From contig NZ_LMMM01000012.1 of NCBI RefSeq assembly GCF_001422245.1, forward strand, positions 62,613 through 126,612: a DNA stretch of 64,000 nt, in the 5' to 3' direction. This DNA is from Rhizobium sp. Leaf262. Lineage in GTDB: Bacteria > Pseudomonadota > Alphaproteobacteria > Rhizobiales > Rhizobiaceae. Under the pieces are notes generated by a model. It saw nothing but the letters and a program-made list of their open reading frames with translations. It was not told the origin of the DNA and ran no database searches. The position numbers and the translations under genes were made by a program. Positions 18,970 through 28,883 of the stretch are shown here, in pieces (the first letter of the stretch is position 1; every line of letters begins with the position of its first letter).

Positions 18970-20463
18970 ATGGCGCAGCCTCCCTCTCCCCGCATGAAAC
19001 CGACTCTGGACAAGGATCTGGAGAAGATGACGCGTGTCGAGGAAGCTACGTTTCACATCACCGATCGCCTGACAGCACCCGGTGTCGGCTTGCTGTTCCT
19101 GATCATGACCGCCGTCTTTGCCAGTGCCTACGTCATGGGGACACGCGGCGGCATGATCGTCATCGCGGCGTCGATCATCGGTGCCTACATGGCCATGAAC
19201 ATCGGCGCAAAGGATGTGGCCAACAACGTCGGCCCCGCGGTCGGCGCAAAAGCGATACCGATCGGCGTTGCGCTGGTCGTCGCCGCAATCTGTGAAGTGG
19301 CGGGGGCACTGATCACCGGCGGCAATGTGGTGGAAACCATTTCGCGCGGCATCATCAGCATCAATACCATTCCCGATCCGGAAATTTTCACGTGGGCGAT
19401 GCTGGCGGCGCTGATCACGGCGGCATTGCTCGTCAATCTCTCCAATCTGGTCAAGGCGCCGATTTCCACCACGCATACCGTGGTGGGCGGGGTGGCAGGA
19501 GCAGGAACCGCAGCCTACGGCTTCGGCGCAGTGGATTGGTTTTCGCTGTCCAAGATTGCCATGGCCTGGATGACGACGCCCTTCATCAGCGCCTTTTTCG
19601 CGGTCATGTTCCTCGCCTTCATCAAGGAGTTCATCATTTACCGTGAGGACAAGATTGCGGCTGCACAAAAATGGGTTCCGGTGCTTCTCGGGGTCATGAG
19701 CGGCGTCTTCACGGCTTATCTCATCTGGGTTGGGCTGCACAACGTCGTCATCGTGCCCATGAGCACCGTAAGCCTCATCGGCTTTGCGGTGGGGCTGATC
19801 GGCTGGCGGCTTTGTGTGCCGCTGATCCGAAACCAGTCTCAGGGACTTGAAAACCGCAATCAGTCGCTGCGCAAACTGTTTCAGTGGCCGTTGATCTTTG
19901 CCGCAGCCATGATGTCCTTTGCCCATGGTGCCAATGACGTTTCCAACGCAATCGGACCGGTGGTCGCCATCGTGCGCGCCATGCAGGGTCAGGTTGTCGG
20001 CGATACGGCACGGGCGCCGGAATGGGTAATGCTGATCGGCGCATTCGGACTGTCCTGCGGCATTCTTCTGTTTGGACCACGCCTCATTCGTCTGGTGGGC
20101 GAGCAGATCACCAAGCTTAATCCGATGCGCGCCTTTTGCGTGTCGGTGTCCACGGCGTTGACGGTGCTGGTCGCCTCACGCTTCGGCATCCCCGTCAGCA
20201 CGACGCACACGGCAATCGGCGCGATTTTCGGCGTCGGCTTTTTTCGCGAATGGTATACGCAGCGCGCGCGAAGCCGTCTGGAACCGGCACGAGTAGAACC
20301 GGGCGACGATGAAGACAATGAAAACACCTCTGAAGTCCGTCGCCGCTACCTGGTGCGACGTTCACACTTCATGACGATCGTCGCCGCATGGGTTATTACC
20401 GTTCCCACCAGCGCCGCCCTGGCGGCGGCGCTTTATGGAATTATGTATATGCTGTTCGTATGA
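18970..20463 (+). CDS. pit: Low-affinity inorganic phosphate transporter (PiT family)
   Basis: 497 residues with about ten membrane helices. The two PiT signature repeats are seen: GAKDVANNVGPAVGAKA near residue 78 and HGANDVSNAIGPVVAIV near 318; each is followed by a PISTTHT/PVSTTHT motif (near 158 and 412). This internal duplication is typical of the family, which moves phosphate as metal-phosphate with protons. A hydrophilic acidic loop (residues about 440-460) precedes the last helix. No PhoU-like or pap31-like gene is adjacent. Confidence 0.93.
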   Translation: MAQPPSPRMKPTLDKDLEKMTRVEEATFHITDRLTAPGVGLLFLIMTAVFASAYVMGTRGGMIVIAASIIGAYMAMNIGAKDVANNVGPAVGAKAIPIGVALVVAAICEVAGALITGGNVVETISRGIISINTIPDPEIFTWAMLAALITAALLVNLSNLVKAPISTTHTVVGGVAGAGTAAYGFGAVDWFSLSKIAMAWMTTPFISAFFAVMFLAFIKEFIIYREDKIAAAQKWVPVLLGVMSGVFTAYLIWVGLHNVVIVPMSTVSLIGFAVGLIGWRLCVPLIRNQSQGLENRNQSLRKLFQWPLIFAAAMMSFAHGANDVSNAIGPVVAIVRAMQGQVVGDTARAPEWVMLIGAFGLSCGILLFGPRLIRLVGEQITKLNPMRAFCVSVSTALTVLVASRFGIPVSTTHTAIGAIFGVGFFREWYTQRARSRLEPARVEPGDDEDNENTSEVRRRYLVRRSHFMTIVAAWVITVPTSAALAAALYGIMYMLFV

Positions 20464-20505
20464 CGCGCGAGGTCGCGTTGCGGGCAATCGAGACAGAAGA
20501 GACAC

Positions 20506-21243
20506 ATGCGCGCCAATTTTCGAATGCAGCGGCTTTTCGTGAGCCATGCCCTGACCGCCGGTGAAGCGGTCGAGGCTGACAGCGACCAGTTCAACTATCT
20601 CGCCAATGTGCTGCGCATGACCGACGGCGCTGAAATTCTTCTGTTCAATGGGCGTGACGGCGAGTGGAAAGCCACCCTTTCCTACCCCACCCGCAAGAAA
20701 ATCCTGCTGATGGCGACCGAACAGACCAGACCGCAGCCGAGCAAACCCGATCTTCACTATCTTTTTGCGCCGCTTAAAACCGGGCGCATGGACTATCTTG
20801 TCCAAAAGGCCGTGGAAATGGGTGCCGGTCTGTTGCAACCGGTCATGACCCAGCATGTGCAGGGCAAGATCACCAATCTCGACAAGCTGCGCGCCAATGT
20901 GACGGAAGCCGCCGAACAATGCGGCATTCTGGCGATTCCCGCCGTGGAAGAGCCCGTGAAACTGAAAGATCTGCTGGACACATGGCCTGCTGACCGTCGC
21001 ATCATCTATTGCGACGAAGGAGACGAGGGGCAGAACCCCTTGGCTGTCCTCAACCAGATAGAAGAAAGGCAAATCGCGCTTCTGGTCGGCCCCGAAGGCG
21101 GCTTTTCAGGGCAGGAGCGGCACATGCTGCGCAATCATCCGTGCGTGACACCCATCCCGCTTGGACCACGCATCCTGCGGGCCGATACGGCAGCGGTGGC
21201 AGCGCTTGCTGTCATTCAGGCGACGTTGGGCGATTGGAAGTAG
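20506..21243 (+). CDS. rsmE: 16S rRNA (uracil-1498-N3)-methyltransferase
   Basis: 245 residues, SPOUT-class methyltransferase. N-terminal PUA-like domain starts [10 protein letters not shown]; the C-terminal knot has [13 protein letters not shown] (residues about 188-200) and [16 protein letters not shown] (about 216-231), the SAM-binding knot. It methylates U1498 in the small ribosomal subunit. In many alphaproteobacteria it sits directly before gshA, as here (138 bases). Confidence 0.95.
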   Translation: MRANFRMQRLFVSHALTAGEAVEADSDQFNYLANVLRMTDGAEILLFNGRDGEWKATLSYPTRKKILLMATEQTRPQPSKPDLHYLFAPLKTGRMDYLVQKAVEMGAGLLQPVMTQHVQGKITNLDKLRANVTEAAEQCGILAIPAVEEPVKLKDLLDTWPADRRIIYCDEGDEGQNPLAVLNQIEERQIALLVGPEGGFSGQERHMLRNHPCVTPIPLGPRILRADTAAVAALAVIQATLGDWK

Positions 21244-21381
21244 ACACCGATCCGTCACGGCAACGGCACAAAACAAACCTACTATCCCATGCTTAAAAGA
21301 AATTCATTTGCGTGCGGCCCTGCAGCACCCTATCAGCAAAATTAAAAGCCCGACCGGCACAATCGACCACAAGGTAATTCC

Positions 21382-22755
21382 ATGGCCCGCGACACCACCG
21401 ACCAGACACCGATTTCCTCTGCGCAGGAATTGACCGATTATCTGGCGGAAGGCTGCAAGCCGGTCGAGAAATTCCGTATCGGCACCGAGCACGAGAAATT
21501 CGCCTTCTTCAAGGACGACAACACGCCGGTTCCCTATTTCGGCGACGCCAGCATTTCGGCTCTTCTGAAAGGCATGCAGGCGAAACTGGGATGGGATCCC
21601 ATCATCGATGAGGGCAACATTATCGGCCTTGGCGAACCCTCCGGCATGGGCGCGATTTCCATCGAACCGGGCGGCCAGTTCGAACTATCAGGCGCGCCGT
21701 TGGAAAACCTGCACGAGACCTGCAAGGAATCCAACCGACATCTGGCGACCGTGCGCGAGATTGCCGAGCCGATGGGTATTCGTTTCCTCGGGATCGGTGG
21801 CAGTCCGCTGTGGACTTATGACGAAACGCCGCAGATGCCAAAATCCCGTTATGCCATCATGACCCGCTATATGCCCAAGGTCGGCACGCAGGGTCTCGAC
21901 ATGATGTACCGCACCTGCACGATCCAGGTGAACCTCGACTTCTCATCTGAAGACGACATGCGCCAAAAGATGCGCGTTTCGATGAAACTTCAGTCGCTGG
22001 CAACCGCCCTGTTCGCATCCTCGCCTTTCACAGAGGGAAAGCCGAACGGTCTGCTCTCCTGGCGTGGCGATATCTGGCGCGATACCGACAACCGCCGGTC
22101 CGGCGTGCTGCCCTTTGCCTTCAAGCCGGACTTCGGTTTCAAGGACTATGTCGAGTGGGCGCTGGATGTGCCGATGTATTTCATCGTGCGCGACGGCAAA
22201 TATCGCGACTGTACCGACATTACCTTCCGCCAGTTCATGGCCGGTGCGCTGAAAGGCCAGATTACCGAATGGCAGCCCAATCTGGGTGACTGGACCAATC
22301 ATCTTTCGACCCTCTTCCCCGATGTTCGTCTGAAGCGGTTCCTCGAAATGCGTGGCGCCGACGGTGGCCCATGGCGTCGCATCTGCGCCCTGCCTGCCTT
22401 CTGGGTCGGCCTGCTTTATGATGACAGCGCGCTTAGCGCCGCAGATGCATTGACGGCAGACTGGACTGTCGAAGACGTCATCGGCATGCGCGATGCCGTG
22501 CCTACGCAGGGTCTGAAGGCATCTGTCGCAGGTCGCTCCCTGCTGGATGTCGCGCGCGAAACCGTATCGATTTCCCGCGATGGCCTGCGCAACCGCAAGC
22601 GCTTCAACGAGGACGGACAGGACGAAAGCGTGTTCCTCAACCCGCTGGATGAGGTTCTGGCGAAGAAGGCGACGATGGCTGAGGATTTGCTGGCGCTTTA
22701 CAATGGCCGCTGGAACCAGTCTGTCCTGCCGGTGTTCGACGAGTACCAATACTGA
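21382..22755 (+). CDS. gshA: Glutamate-cysteine ligase (plant/alphaproteobacterial type)
   Basis: 457 residues. First step of glutathione synthesis (ATP, glutamate, cysteine). It belongs to the GCS2 group shared with plants: RIGTEHEKFAFF near residue 32, EGNIIGLGEPSG and ISIEPGGQFELSGAPL near 93, and RYMPKVGTQGLDMMYRTCTI near 160. Length is normal. Cysteines in MYRTCT correspond roughly to positions involved in redox regulation in plant enzymes, but conservation of the regulatory disulfide cannot be judged. Confidence 0.95.
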   Translation: MARDTTDQTPISSAQELTDYLAEGCKPVEKFRIGTEHEKFAFFKDDNTPVPYFGDASISALLKGMQAKLGWDPIIDEGNIIGLGEPSGMGAISIEPGGQFELSGAPLENLHETCKESNRHLATVREIAEPMGIRFLGIGGSPLWTYDETPQMPKSRYAIMTRYMPKVGTQGLDMMYRTCTIQVNLDFSSEDDMRQKMRVSMKLQSLATALFASSPFTEGKPNGLLSWRGDIWRDTDNRRSGVLPFAFKPDFGFKDYVEWALDVPMYFIVRDGKYRDCTDITFRQFMAGALKGQITEWQPNLGDWTNHLSTLFPDVRLKRFLEMRGADGGPWRRICALPAFWVGLLYDDSALSAADALTADWTVEDVIGMRDAVPTQGLKASVAGRSLLDVARETVSISRDGLRNRKRFNEDGQDESVFLNPLDEVLAKKATMAEDLLALYNGRWNQSVLPVFDEYQY

Positions 22756-22766
22756 TCCGCATGCAT

Positions 22767-22803
22767 AAAAAAGCCCGGTGCGGCTTGGGACCGAACACCG
22801 GGC
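22767..22803 (-). terminator. Terminator of the DUF1127 gene
   Basis: GCCCGGTG pairs with CACCGGGC; the T-run (six bases) follows on the minus strand, 57 bases after the stop of the DUF1127 gene. On the plus strand there is no T-run, so it serves gshA poorly. Confidence 0.8.
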
Positions 22804-22859
22804 AAAAGGCAGGGCTTATTGGCAAATCACCCTGCGGGGAAACTGTATGAGGCGGTGGC

Positions 22860-23141
22860 TTACAACGCCTTTGCCGCGGCCATTCTGGCACAGCGGGCAA
22901 GCTGCGTTGTTGGATCGTCCGTAAGCCTCAAATTGAGCGCAGTCCTGACATCGTTGCGGGTCAGGCCGATATCTGCCAGTTGATGGTCATCCATCTCCAT
23001 AAGGCGATTGGCCTTCATGCGATTGGCGATGCGGCGCAGAAACGTCACGAAACCTTTGCGTACCGTCGCCACGACCTGCTGCCCGGAAGCTGCACGCGGT
23101 GCGATCAAACCCAGTTCCATTCTCCGTTCTGCCGTGCGCAT
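22860..23141 (-). CDS. DUF1127 protein
   Basis: 93 residues. The C-terminal half is a DUF1127 (YjiS-like) segment: RRIANRMKANRLMEMDDHQLADIGLTRNDV (here split as RMKANRLMEMDDHQL and ADIGLTRNDV, residues 40-66). Small arginine-rich DUF1127 proteins in Agrobacterium and Rhodobacter affect RNA turnover and phosphate or carbon metabolism; longer ones like this are less studied. GAAGGGATAG precedes the ATG. Divergent from a LysR gene (189 bases). Confidence 0.85.
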   Translation of the reverse strand: MRTAERRMELGLIAPRAASGQQVVATVRKGFVTFLRRIANRMKANRLMEMDDHQLADIGLTRNDVRTALNLRLTDDPTTQLARCARMAAAKAL

Positions 23142-23330
23142 GACACTATCCCTTCATTTAGGCACGATGAGGCACCGCCTTCACACCCATCGTGAAAGCC
23201 GCCAGTTCGGTCATCGGCGGATGACCATTTGGTTATTTGATGTTTCGAGCGTCAAAATGTCGCAAGACCATTGATCAGTCCAACGAATGTTTCTAATGTC
23301 AGTCATCAATCATTCTTATGGGTGACCGCC

Positions 23331-24281
23331 ATGTCCGCACCTCTCGACATAGATCAGCTGCACACCTTCATCGCCATCGTCGATTCCGGCAGCTTCACCA
23401 AAGCCGCCGACCGGGTTTTCAAGACGCAATCAGCCGTTTCCATGCAGATGCGACGCTTGGAAGAACGCTTGGGAAAACAGCTGTTTGCGAAGGATGGACG
23501 TGGCAACCGGCTAACAGCGGAAGGCGAAAAGCTGATGCACTACGCCCGCCGTATCATCCGCCTCAACAATGAAGCCGTCGCTGCCTTTGATGACAACCGG
23601 CTGGAAGGCACGCTGCGCATCGGCACACCGGATGATTATGCCGACCGCTACATGCCGGAGATCATCGGTCGCTTTGCCAAGACCCATCCGAATGTCGAGC
23701 TCTACATCGTCTGTGAGCCATCCGTCAGCCTTGCGGAGAAGATGGCACGCGGCGAGCTGGATATCGCGCTCGTCACCCACAATCCACGCGCCCGTACCTC
23801 CGATATCGTTCGCACCGAACCGCTCTGCTGGGTGGCCTCCGCCAACCATCCGCTGCGCGACGATGTCCCCGTGCCGCTGGCGGTCGGACGTCGTGATTGT
23901 CACTGGCGGCAACTGGCCGCCTCGGCACTCGATGCCGATGGCCGCGATTATCAGGTTCTGTTTACAAGCTGGTCCTCCACCGTCATAGCCGCCGCCGTTC
24001 TCGCTGGAATGGCCGTTTCGGTGCTGCCAGAATCCACACTGCGAACAGGCATGAAGGTGCTGACATCAGCAGATGGCTTCCCGCCGTTGCCGCCGGTCCA
24101 GATCGGCCTGATGAAACGCCCCGGCCTCTCGCCTTCGCTCATAAACGCTATTACCGACCACATCACCGCGTGTCTGGACAACATTTCGCTGGCATCACCG
24201 CCGGAGGAGTTGGATGCGGAGATCAAGTCGTTTCCGAAGCTGGCACGGGTGCGGACGGGGCAGTTGGCTCCGGGGTGGTGA
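23331..24281 (+). CDS. LysR-family regulator
   Basis: 316 residues with N-terminal HTH (SFTKAADRVFKTQSAVSMQM, residues about 19-38) and an effector domain of LysR type. ATG 23331 (MSAPLDIDQL) is the natural start; the frame opens earlier at 23271. Its neighbour in divergent orientation is the DUF1127 gene, the only visible candidate target. The C-terminal tail (about residues 295-316) is basic and longer than usual. Effector unknown. Confidence 0.9.
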   Translation: MSAPLDIDQLHTFIAIVDSGSFTKAADRVFKTQSAVSMQMRRLEERLGKQLFAKDGRGNRLTAEGEKLMHYARRIIRLNNEAVAAFDDNRLEGTLRIGTPDDYADRYMPEIIGRFAKTHPNVELYIVCEPSVSLAEKMARGELDIALVTHNPRARTSDIVRTEPLCWVASANHPLRDDVPVPLAVGRRDCHWRQLAASALDADGRDYQVLFTSWSSTVIAAAVLAGMAVSVLPESTLRTGMKVLTSADGFPPLPPVQIGLMKRPGLSPSLINAITDHITACLDNISLASPPEELDAEIKSFPKLARVRTGQLAPGW

Positions 24282-24326
24282 TGGGTTTTTGGCGGCTAGA
24301 TAGTAGGTAACTGCGAGTGTGATTTA

Positions 24327-24480
24327 CCCCCCTCTGTCCTGCCGGACATCTCCCCCACAAGGAGGGAGATCGGCCAGACGCGTGATCTCCACTCTATCCG
24401 CAGCCTTCGAGATGGGCGAAAGGTCTCAACGAGTCGATCTCCCCACCTGTGGGGGAGATGTCCGGCAGGACAGAGGGGGG
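24327..24480. repeat. Palindromic intergenic element, copy 3 (RIME-like)
   Basis: 154 bp in the convergent gap between the LysR gene and the dienelactone-hydrolase-like gene. Outer arms equal those of copy 2. The left inner arm is of the ACAAGGAGGGAG type and the right of the ACAGGTGGGGAG type, as in copy 1. The core shares GAGATGGGCGA with copy 2. Confidence 0.82.
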
Positions 24481-24529
24481 TGAAGCCACACCCGCCGCAC
24501 TATCCATCCTCGACCACCCCTCACCCAAA

Positions 24530-25411
24530 TCACCCTAAATTCTTCCGAAAGAAATCCACCGTCCGGCTCCACGCCAGATCCGCAGCCTTCTTGTCGTACC
24601 GCGCACTGGACGTATCATTGTTGAACGCGTGGTTGACGCCATCATAGACGAAGATTTCGAACGTCTTGCCATTGGCTTCCAGCGCCTCGCGATAAGCATC
24701 TATGCCCGCGTTGATGCGTTCATCCAGACCGGCATAGTGCAGCAGCAAAGGGGCCTTGATGGGCGGGACGTCTTCTGCCGGGGGCTGGGCGCCGTAATAG
24801 GCGACGCCGGCATTGAGACCAGCTGACTTGGTAGCCAGACGATTGACGAGGCCCCCGCCCCAGCAGAAGCCGACAGCGCCGACCTTGCCGTTGGCACCCT
24901 GACGTTTGGATAGCCACACACGCGTCGCCTCCGCATCAGCAACGGTGGCGTTCATATCAAGACCGCTGAACATTTCACGCGCCTTGTCTTCGTCGGCTGG
25001 CGTGCCGCCCTGCGGCGACAGAAAATCGGGCGCGAGCGCCACGAAACCTTCCAGCGCCATCCGGCGGGCGACATCGCGGATATGTTCGTTGAGGCCACGG
25101 TTTTCGTGAATGACGATGACGGAGCCCAGCGGCGCAGATGCAGCCTTGGGCGTGACGAGATAGCCCTTCATCTCACCCTTTGCGCCGGGATAGGTCACGT
25201 TTTCCGCGCTCAGACGGGCATCGGTTTCCGGAACGATGGCGGCCTGCGCGCCGCTTGCCGCCAGCATGGGCGCAATGGCCGCGGCGGCGGCACCGGAGCC
25301 TGCCAGAAGTGAGAGCTTTTCCATGAATTTGCGTCGGTCGAGGCTGAGATGGGTGTACTCATCATAGGCATCGATCATTGCCTGTGTGATCTTTGGCTTG
25401 TCGGTCATCAT
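24530..25411 (-). CDS. Secreted dienelactone-hydrolase-family protein
   Basis: 293 residues, alpha/beta hydrolase. A twin-arginine-like signal lies at residues about 24-56 (LDRRKFMEKLSLLAGSGAAA then ALA/AQA). The triad typical of dienelactone hydrolases is visible: Cys in GFCWGGG (near 183), Asp in GLDERI (near 229), His in GVNHAF (near 261). The substrate is unknown; relatives act on lactones, carboxymethylenebutenolide or xenobiotic esters. The Cys nucleophile excludes a classical Ser esterase. A long hairpin separates it from the MAPEG gene. Confidence 0.88.
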   Translation of the reverse strand: MMTDKPKITQAMIDAYDEYTHLSLDRRKFMEKLSLLAGSGAAAAAIAPMLAASGAQAAIVPETDARLSAENVTYPGAKGEMKGYLVTPKAASAPLGSVIVIHENRGLNEHIRDVARRMALEGFVALAPDFLSPQGGTPADEDKAREMFSGLDMNATVADAEATRVWLSKRQGANGKVGAVGFCWGGGLVNRLATKSAGLNAGVAYYGAQPPAEDVPPIKAPLLLHYAGLDERINAGIDAYREALEANGKTFEIFVYDGVNHAFNNDTSSARYDKKAADLAWSRTVDFFRKNLG

Positions 25412-25475
25412 CTTCTCCCATGTGAACGGCCACGGGCGAGACTAGCCTAAACGAAAGCAAAGGGATGCAAGGCTT

Positions 25476-25507
25476 CGGGATCGGAAAAACAATTTTTCGC
25501 GATCCCG
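25476..25507. other. Long imperfect hairpin between the MAPEG and dienelactone-hydrolase genes
   Basis: CGGGATCG and CGATCCCG enclose GAAAAAC-AATTTTTC, giving a stem of about 14 pairs with one bulge. It lies between the stop of the MAPEG gene (25524) and the start of the hydrolase gene (25411), on the minus strand. Without a T-run it may be a weak terminator or an RNA stabiliser. Confidence 0.4.
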
Positions 25508-25523
25508 TAGGCGATGCCGAGTG

Positions 25524-25943
25524 CTATTCCAGTGCGAGCCAGACGACCATCCAGCCCCACATCAGGACGAGTGCTGCAAAACTCACTGCAAAGGCAGGTG
25601 CACGGTAGCGCAGGCGGTTGCTGGTGACATGCACATAGGAATGCGCGTAGCGGGCGATGACGAAGATCCATGCGAGAATGATGGTGCCGATATTGTCCGC
25701 ATCCGTGATGTAAAGCAGCAGGCACACCGCATGAAACAGCATGGGAATTTCGAACTGGTTGGCGATGTTCTTGTTGACGAGCTGGCTCTGAACCGCCTCT
25801 TCCCCTGCATCGCGAAAGCGTTTGAAGGCGTCCTTGTCGGTGAATGTAAACTTCTTGCGGCGAATGAAGAGCAGGACATAGAGACCGAAAACCAGAAAGG
25901 CGTGGGCTATCATGGGCCAGAACATTGCGGTTGTCGGTGACAT
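25524..25943 (-). CDS. MAPEG-family membrane protein
   Basis: 139 residues with four helices: about 6-26, 66-86, 90-105 and 117-137. The central segment NQFEIPMLFHAVCLLLY with ARYAHSYVHVTSN is typical of MAPEG proteins (membrane-associated proteins in eicosanoid and glutathione metabolism). Bacterial members are mostly of unknown role; glutathione dependence is possible but unproven. AGGAAGAG before ATG 25943 decides the start over 25961. Confidence 0.85.
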   Translation of the reverse strand: MSPTTAMFWPMIAHAFLVFGLYVLLFIRRKKFTFTDKDAFKRFRDAGEEAVQSQLVNKNIANQFEIPMLFHAVCLLLYITDADNIGTIILAWIFVIARYAHSYVHVTSNRLRYRAPAFAVSFAALVLMWGWMVVWLALE

Positions 25944-25958
25944 ATCTCTTCCTTTCAG

Positions 25959-25994
25959 CAAAACGCTCTCCGAACGGGTCTGTTCGGAGAGCGT
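25959..25994 (-). terminator. Terminator of guaB
   Basis: A perfect 13-base stem (ACGCTCTCCGAAC with its complement) around GGGTCT, followed by TTTT on the minus strand, 36 bases after the guaB stop. It overlaps the leader of the MAPEG gene, so it may also act on transcripts reading into it. Confidence 0.85.
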
Positions 25995-26029
25995 GTATCT
26001 ATTGGCATGTTACGTTTGTGGACGAAAGA

Positions 26030-27583
<1,554 letters not shown>

Positions 27584-27661
27584 TCACCCCGGCGGCCCTT
27601 GCAAAGGATTGCTTGGAAGTTGGCGAGGGCTCGTAACACGTTCATGACAGGAAGGGAATAG

Positions 27662-27686
27662 AAAAAACCCGGATGCGAAATCCGGG
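27662..27686 (-). terminator. Terminator of the beta-lactamase-fold hydrolase gene
   Basis: CCCGGAT and ATCCGGG pair around GCGAA, with six T on the minus strand after the stem, 30 bases after the stop at 27716. Confidence 0.85.
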
Positions 27687-27715
27687 CTTCTCCTGTTGCT
27701 GCATTGCAGCAGATA

Positions 27716-28720
27716 TCAGATGTCGAACTGGTAGGATTTGGGGACGAAACGATAACCGACGTCCTGTTTCTCCGCGTAACCGACCGCAGGAAACGGCATG
27801 TGATAACCGAGGAACGGCAGGCGGTCCGTGGCGATCATGTCGAAGACCTTCTTGCGGCTGGCAGCAGCGGCAGCCTTGTCCATGTCGAACTTCACTTCCC
27901 AATCCGGGCGCTGAAGCGACAGGACGAAGTGGTTGGCGGTATCGGCCGTCAGCACCAACTGCTTACCTTCCGACTCGACACGGAAAATCATGTGGCCGGG
28001 CGAATGGCCGAAGGCGGCAACGCTGGTAATGCCGGGAACGACCGTTGCACCATCACCGATGAACGTCGCCTTTTCGGCCAGCGGCTTGACGTTGGCCAGC
28101 ACGCCTTTCTGCCCGCCCTCTGCGGGAGTGCCGACGCGCTTGGCGTCCGTCCAGAAATCATATTCAGCCTGGCCCATGACATAACGTGCCTTCGGGAAGG
28201 CCGGAGCGCCCTTTTCCATCAGGCCGCCAATATGGTCGCCGTGCATATGCGTCAGCACCACCACGGTCACGTCTTCTGGCTTGTAACCTGCGGCAGCAAG
28301 GCCTTCGAGCAGACGACCATTGCCTGCTTCACGACCGCTTTCGCCAAAGCCCGTATCGAACAGCACCATGTCAGACCCTGTATTGATGAGTGCTGGAGAG
28401 AAGCTGTTGACGAACTGATCCTTGGGAAGGAAATTCTTGTCCAGCAATTCACCCACAGCGTCGGCACTCTGATTGGTACCGAATGTCTCGTTGGGCTTGC
28501 CTGACGCACGGGCTCCGTCCTTTACGACGAGAATTTCAAAATTTCCGAGTTTGAAGCGGTTTGTTTCGGGTGGCATGGCGTGATCGACCTTCATGGATGT
28601 TTGTGGTTGGGTTGCCTGTGCAAACGCCGTACCGCCTCGCAGGACGAACGGTGCTGCGATAACCCCAAGTCCCGCCGAGGCAAAAAGGCCCCGCCTATTC
28701 ATCTTTAAAAAACTGCTCAT
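27716..28720 (-). CDS. Exported metallo-beta-lactamase-fold hydrolase
   Basis: 334 residues. N-terminal export signal MNRRGLFASAGLGVIAAPFV with twin arginines, cleavage near FAQA. The zinc motif is THMHGDHIGG (near residue 157), with a later HSPGH (near 239) and TADTANH (near 260) supplying the other ligands. Such quinoprotein-relay or lactonase-like MBL proteins act in the periplasm; quorum-quenching AHL lactonase activity is one possibility but only inferred. GGAGG precedes ATG 28720. Divergent to the MFS gene by 163 bases. Confidence 0.88.
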   Translation of the reverse strand: MSSFLKMNRRGLFASAGLGVIAAPFVLRGGTAFAQATQPQTSMKVDHAMPPETNRFKLGNFEILVVKDGARASGKPNETFGTNQSADAVGELLDKNFLPKDQFVNSFSPALINTGSDMVLFDTGFGESGREAGNGRLLEGLAAAGYKPEDVTVVVLTHMHGDHIGGLMEKGAPAFPKARYVMGQAEYDFWTDAKRVGTPAEGGQKGVLANVKPLAEKATFIGDGATVVPGITSVAAFGHSPGHMIFRVESEGKQLVLTADTANHFVLSLQRPDWEVKFDMDKAAAAASRKKVFDMIATDRLPFLGYHMPFPAVGYAEKQDVGYRFVPKSYQFDI

Positions 28721-28883
28721 GAAAATCCTCCATTGATCGAGACGATATGCGACGCACCATCACCCGTAAAGCGCCCAGAATGTGCAGAAAAGAGAGCCCT
28801 CACACAGACGTGATGGAAAGGCGAAAATTGCCGAATGTTTAGTTGGCAAAGCCTGCGCATGGGCGTAGGTAAAGGAAAAGACC

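Noticed and set aside
5155..24480. The 154-bp elements as CRISPR or insertion sequences
   Set aside because: They are dispersed, carry no spacers, no transposase and no visible target duplication.
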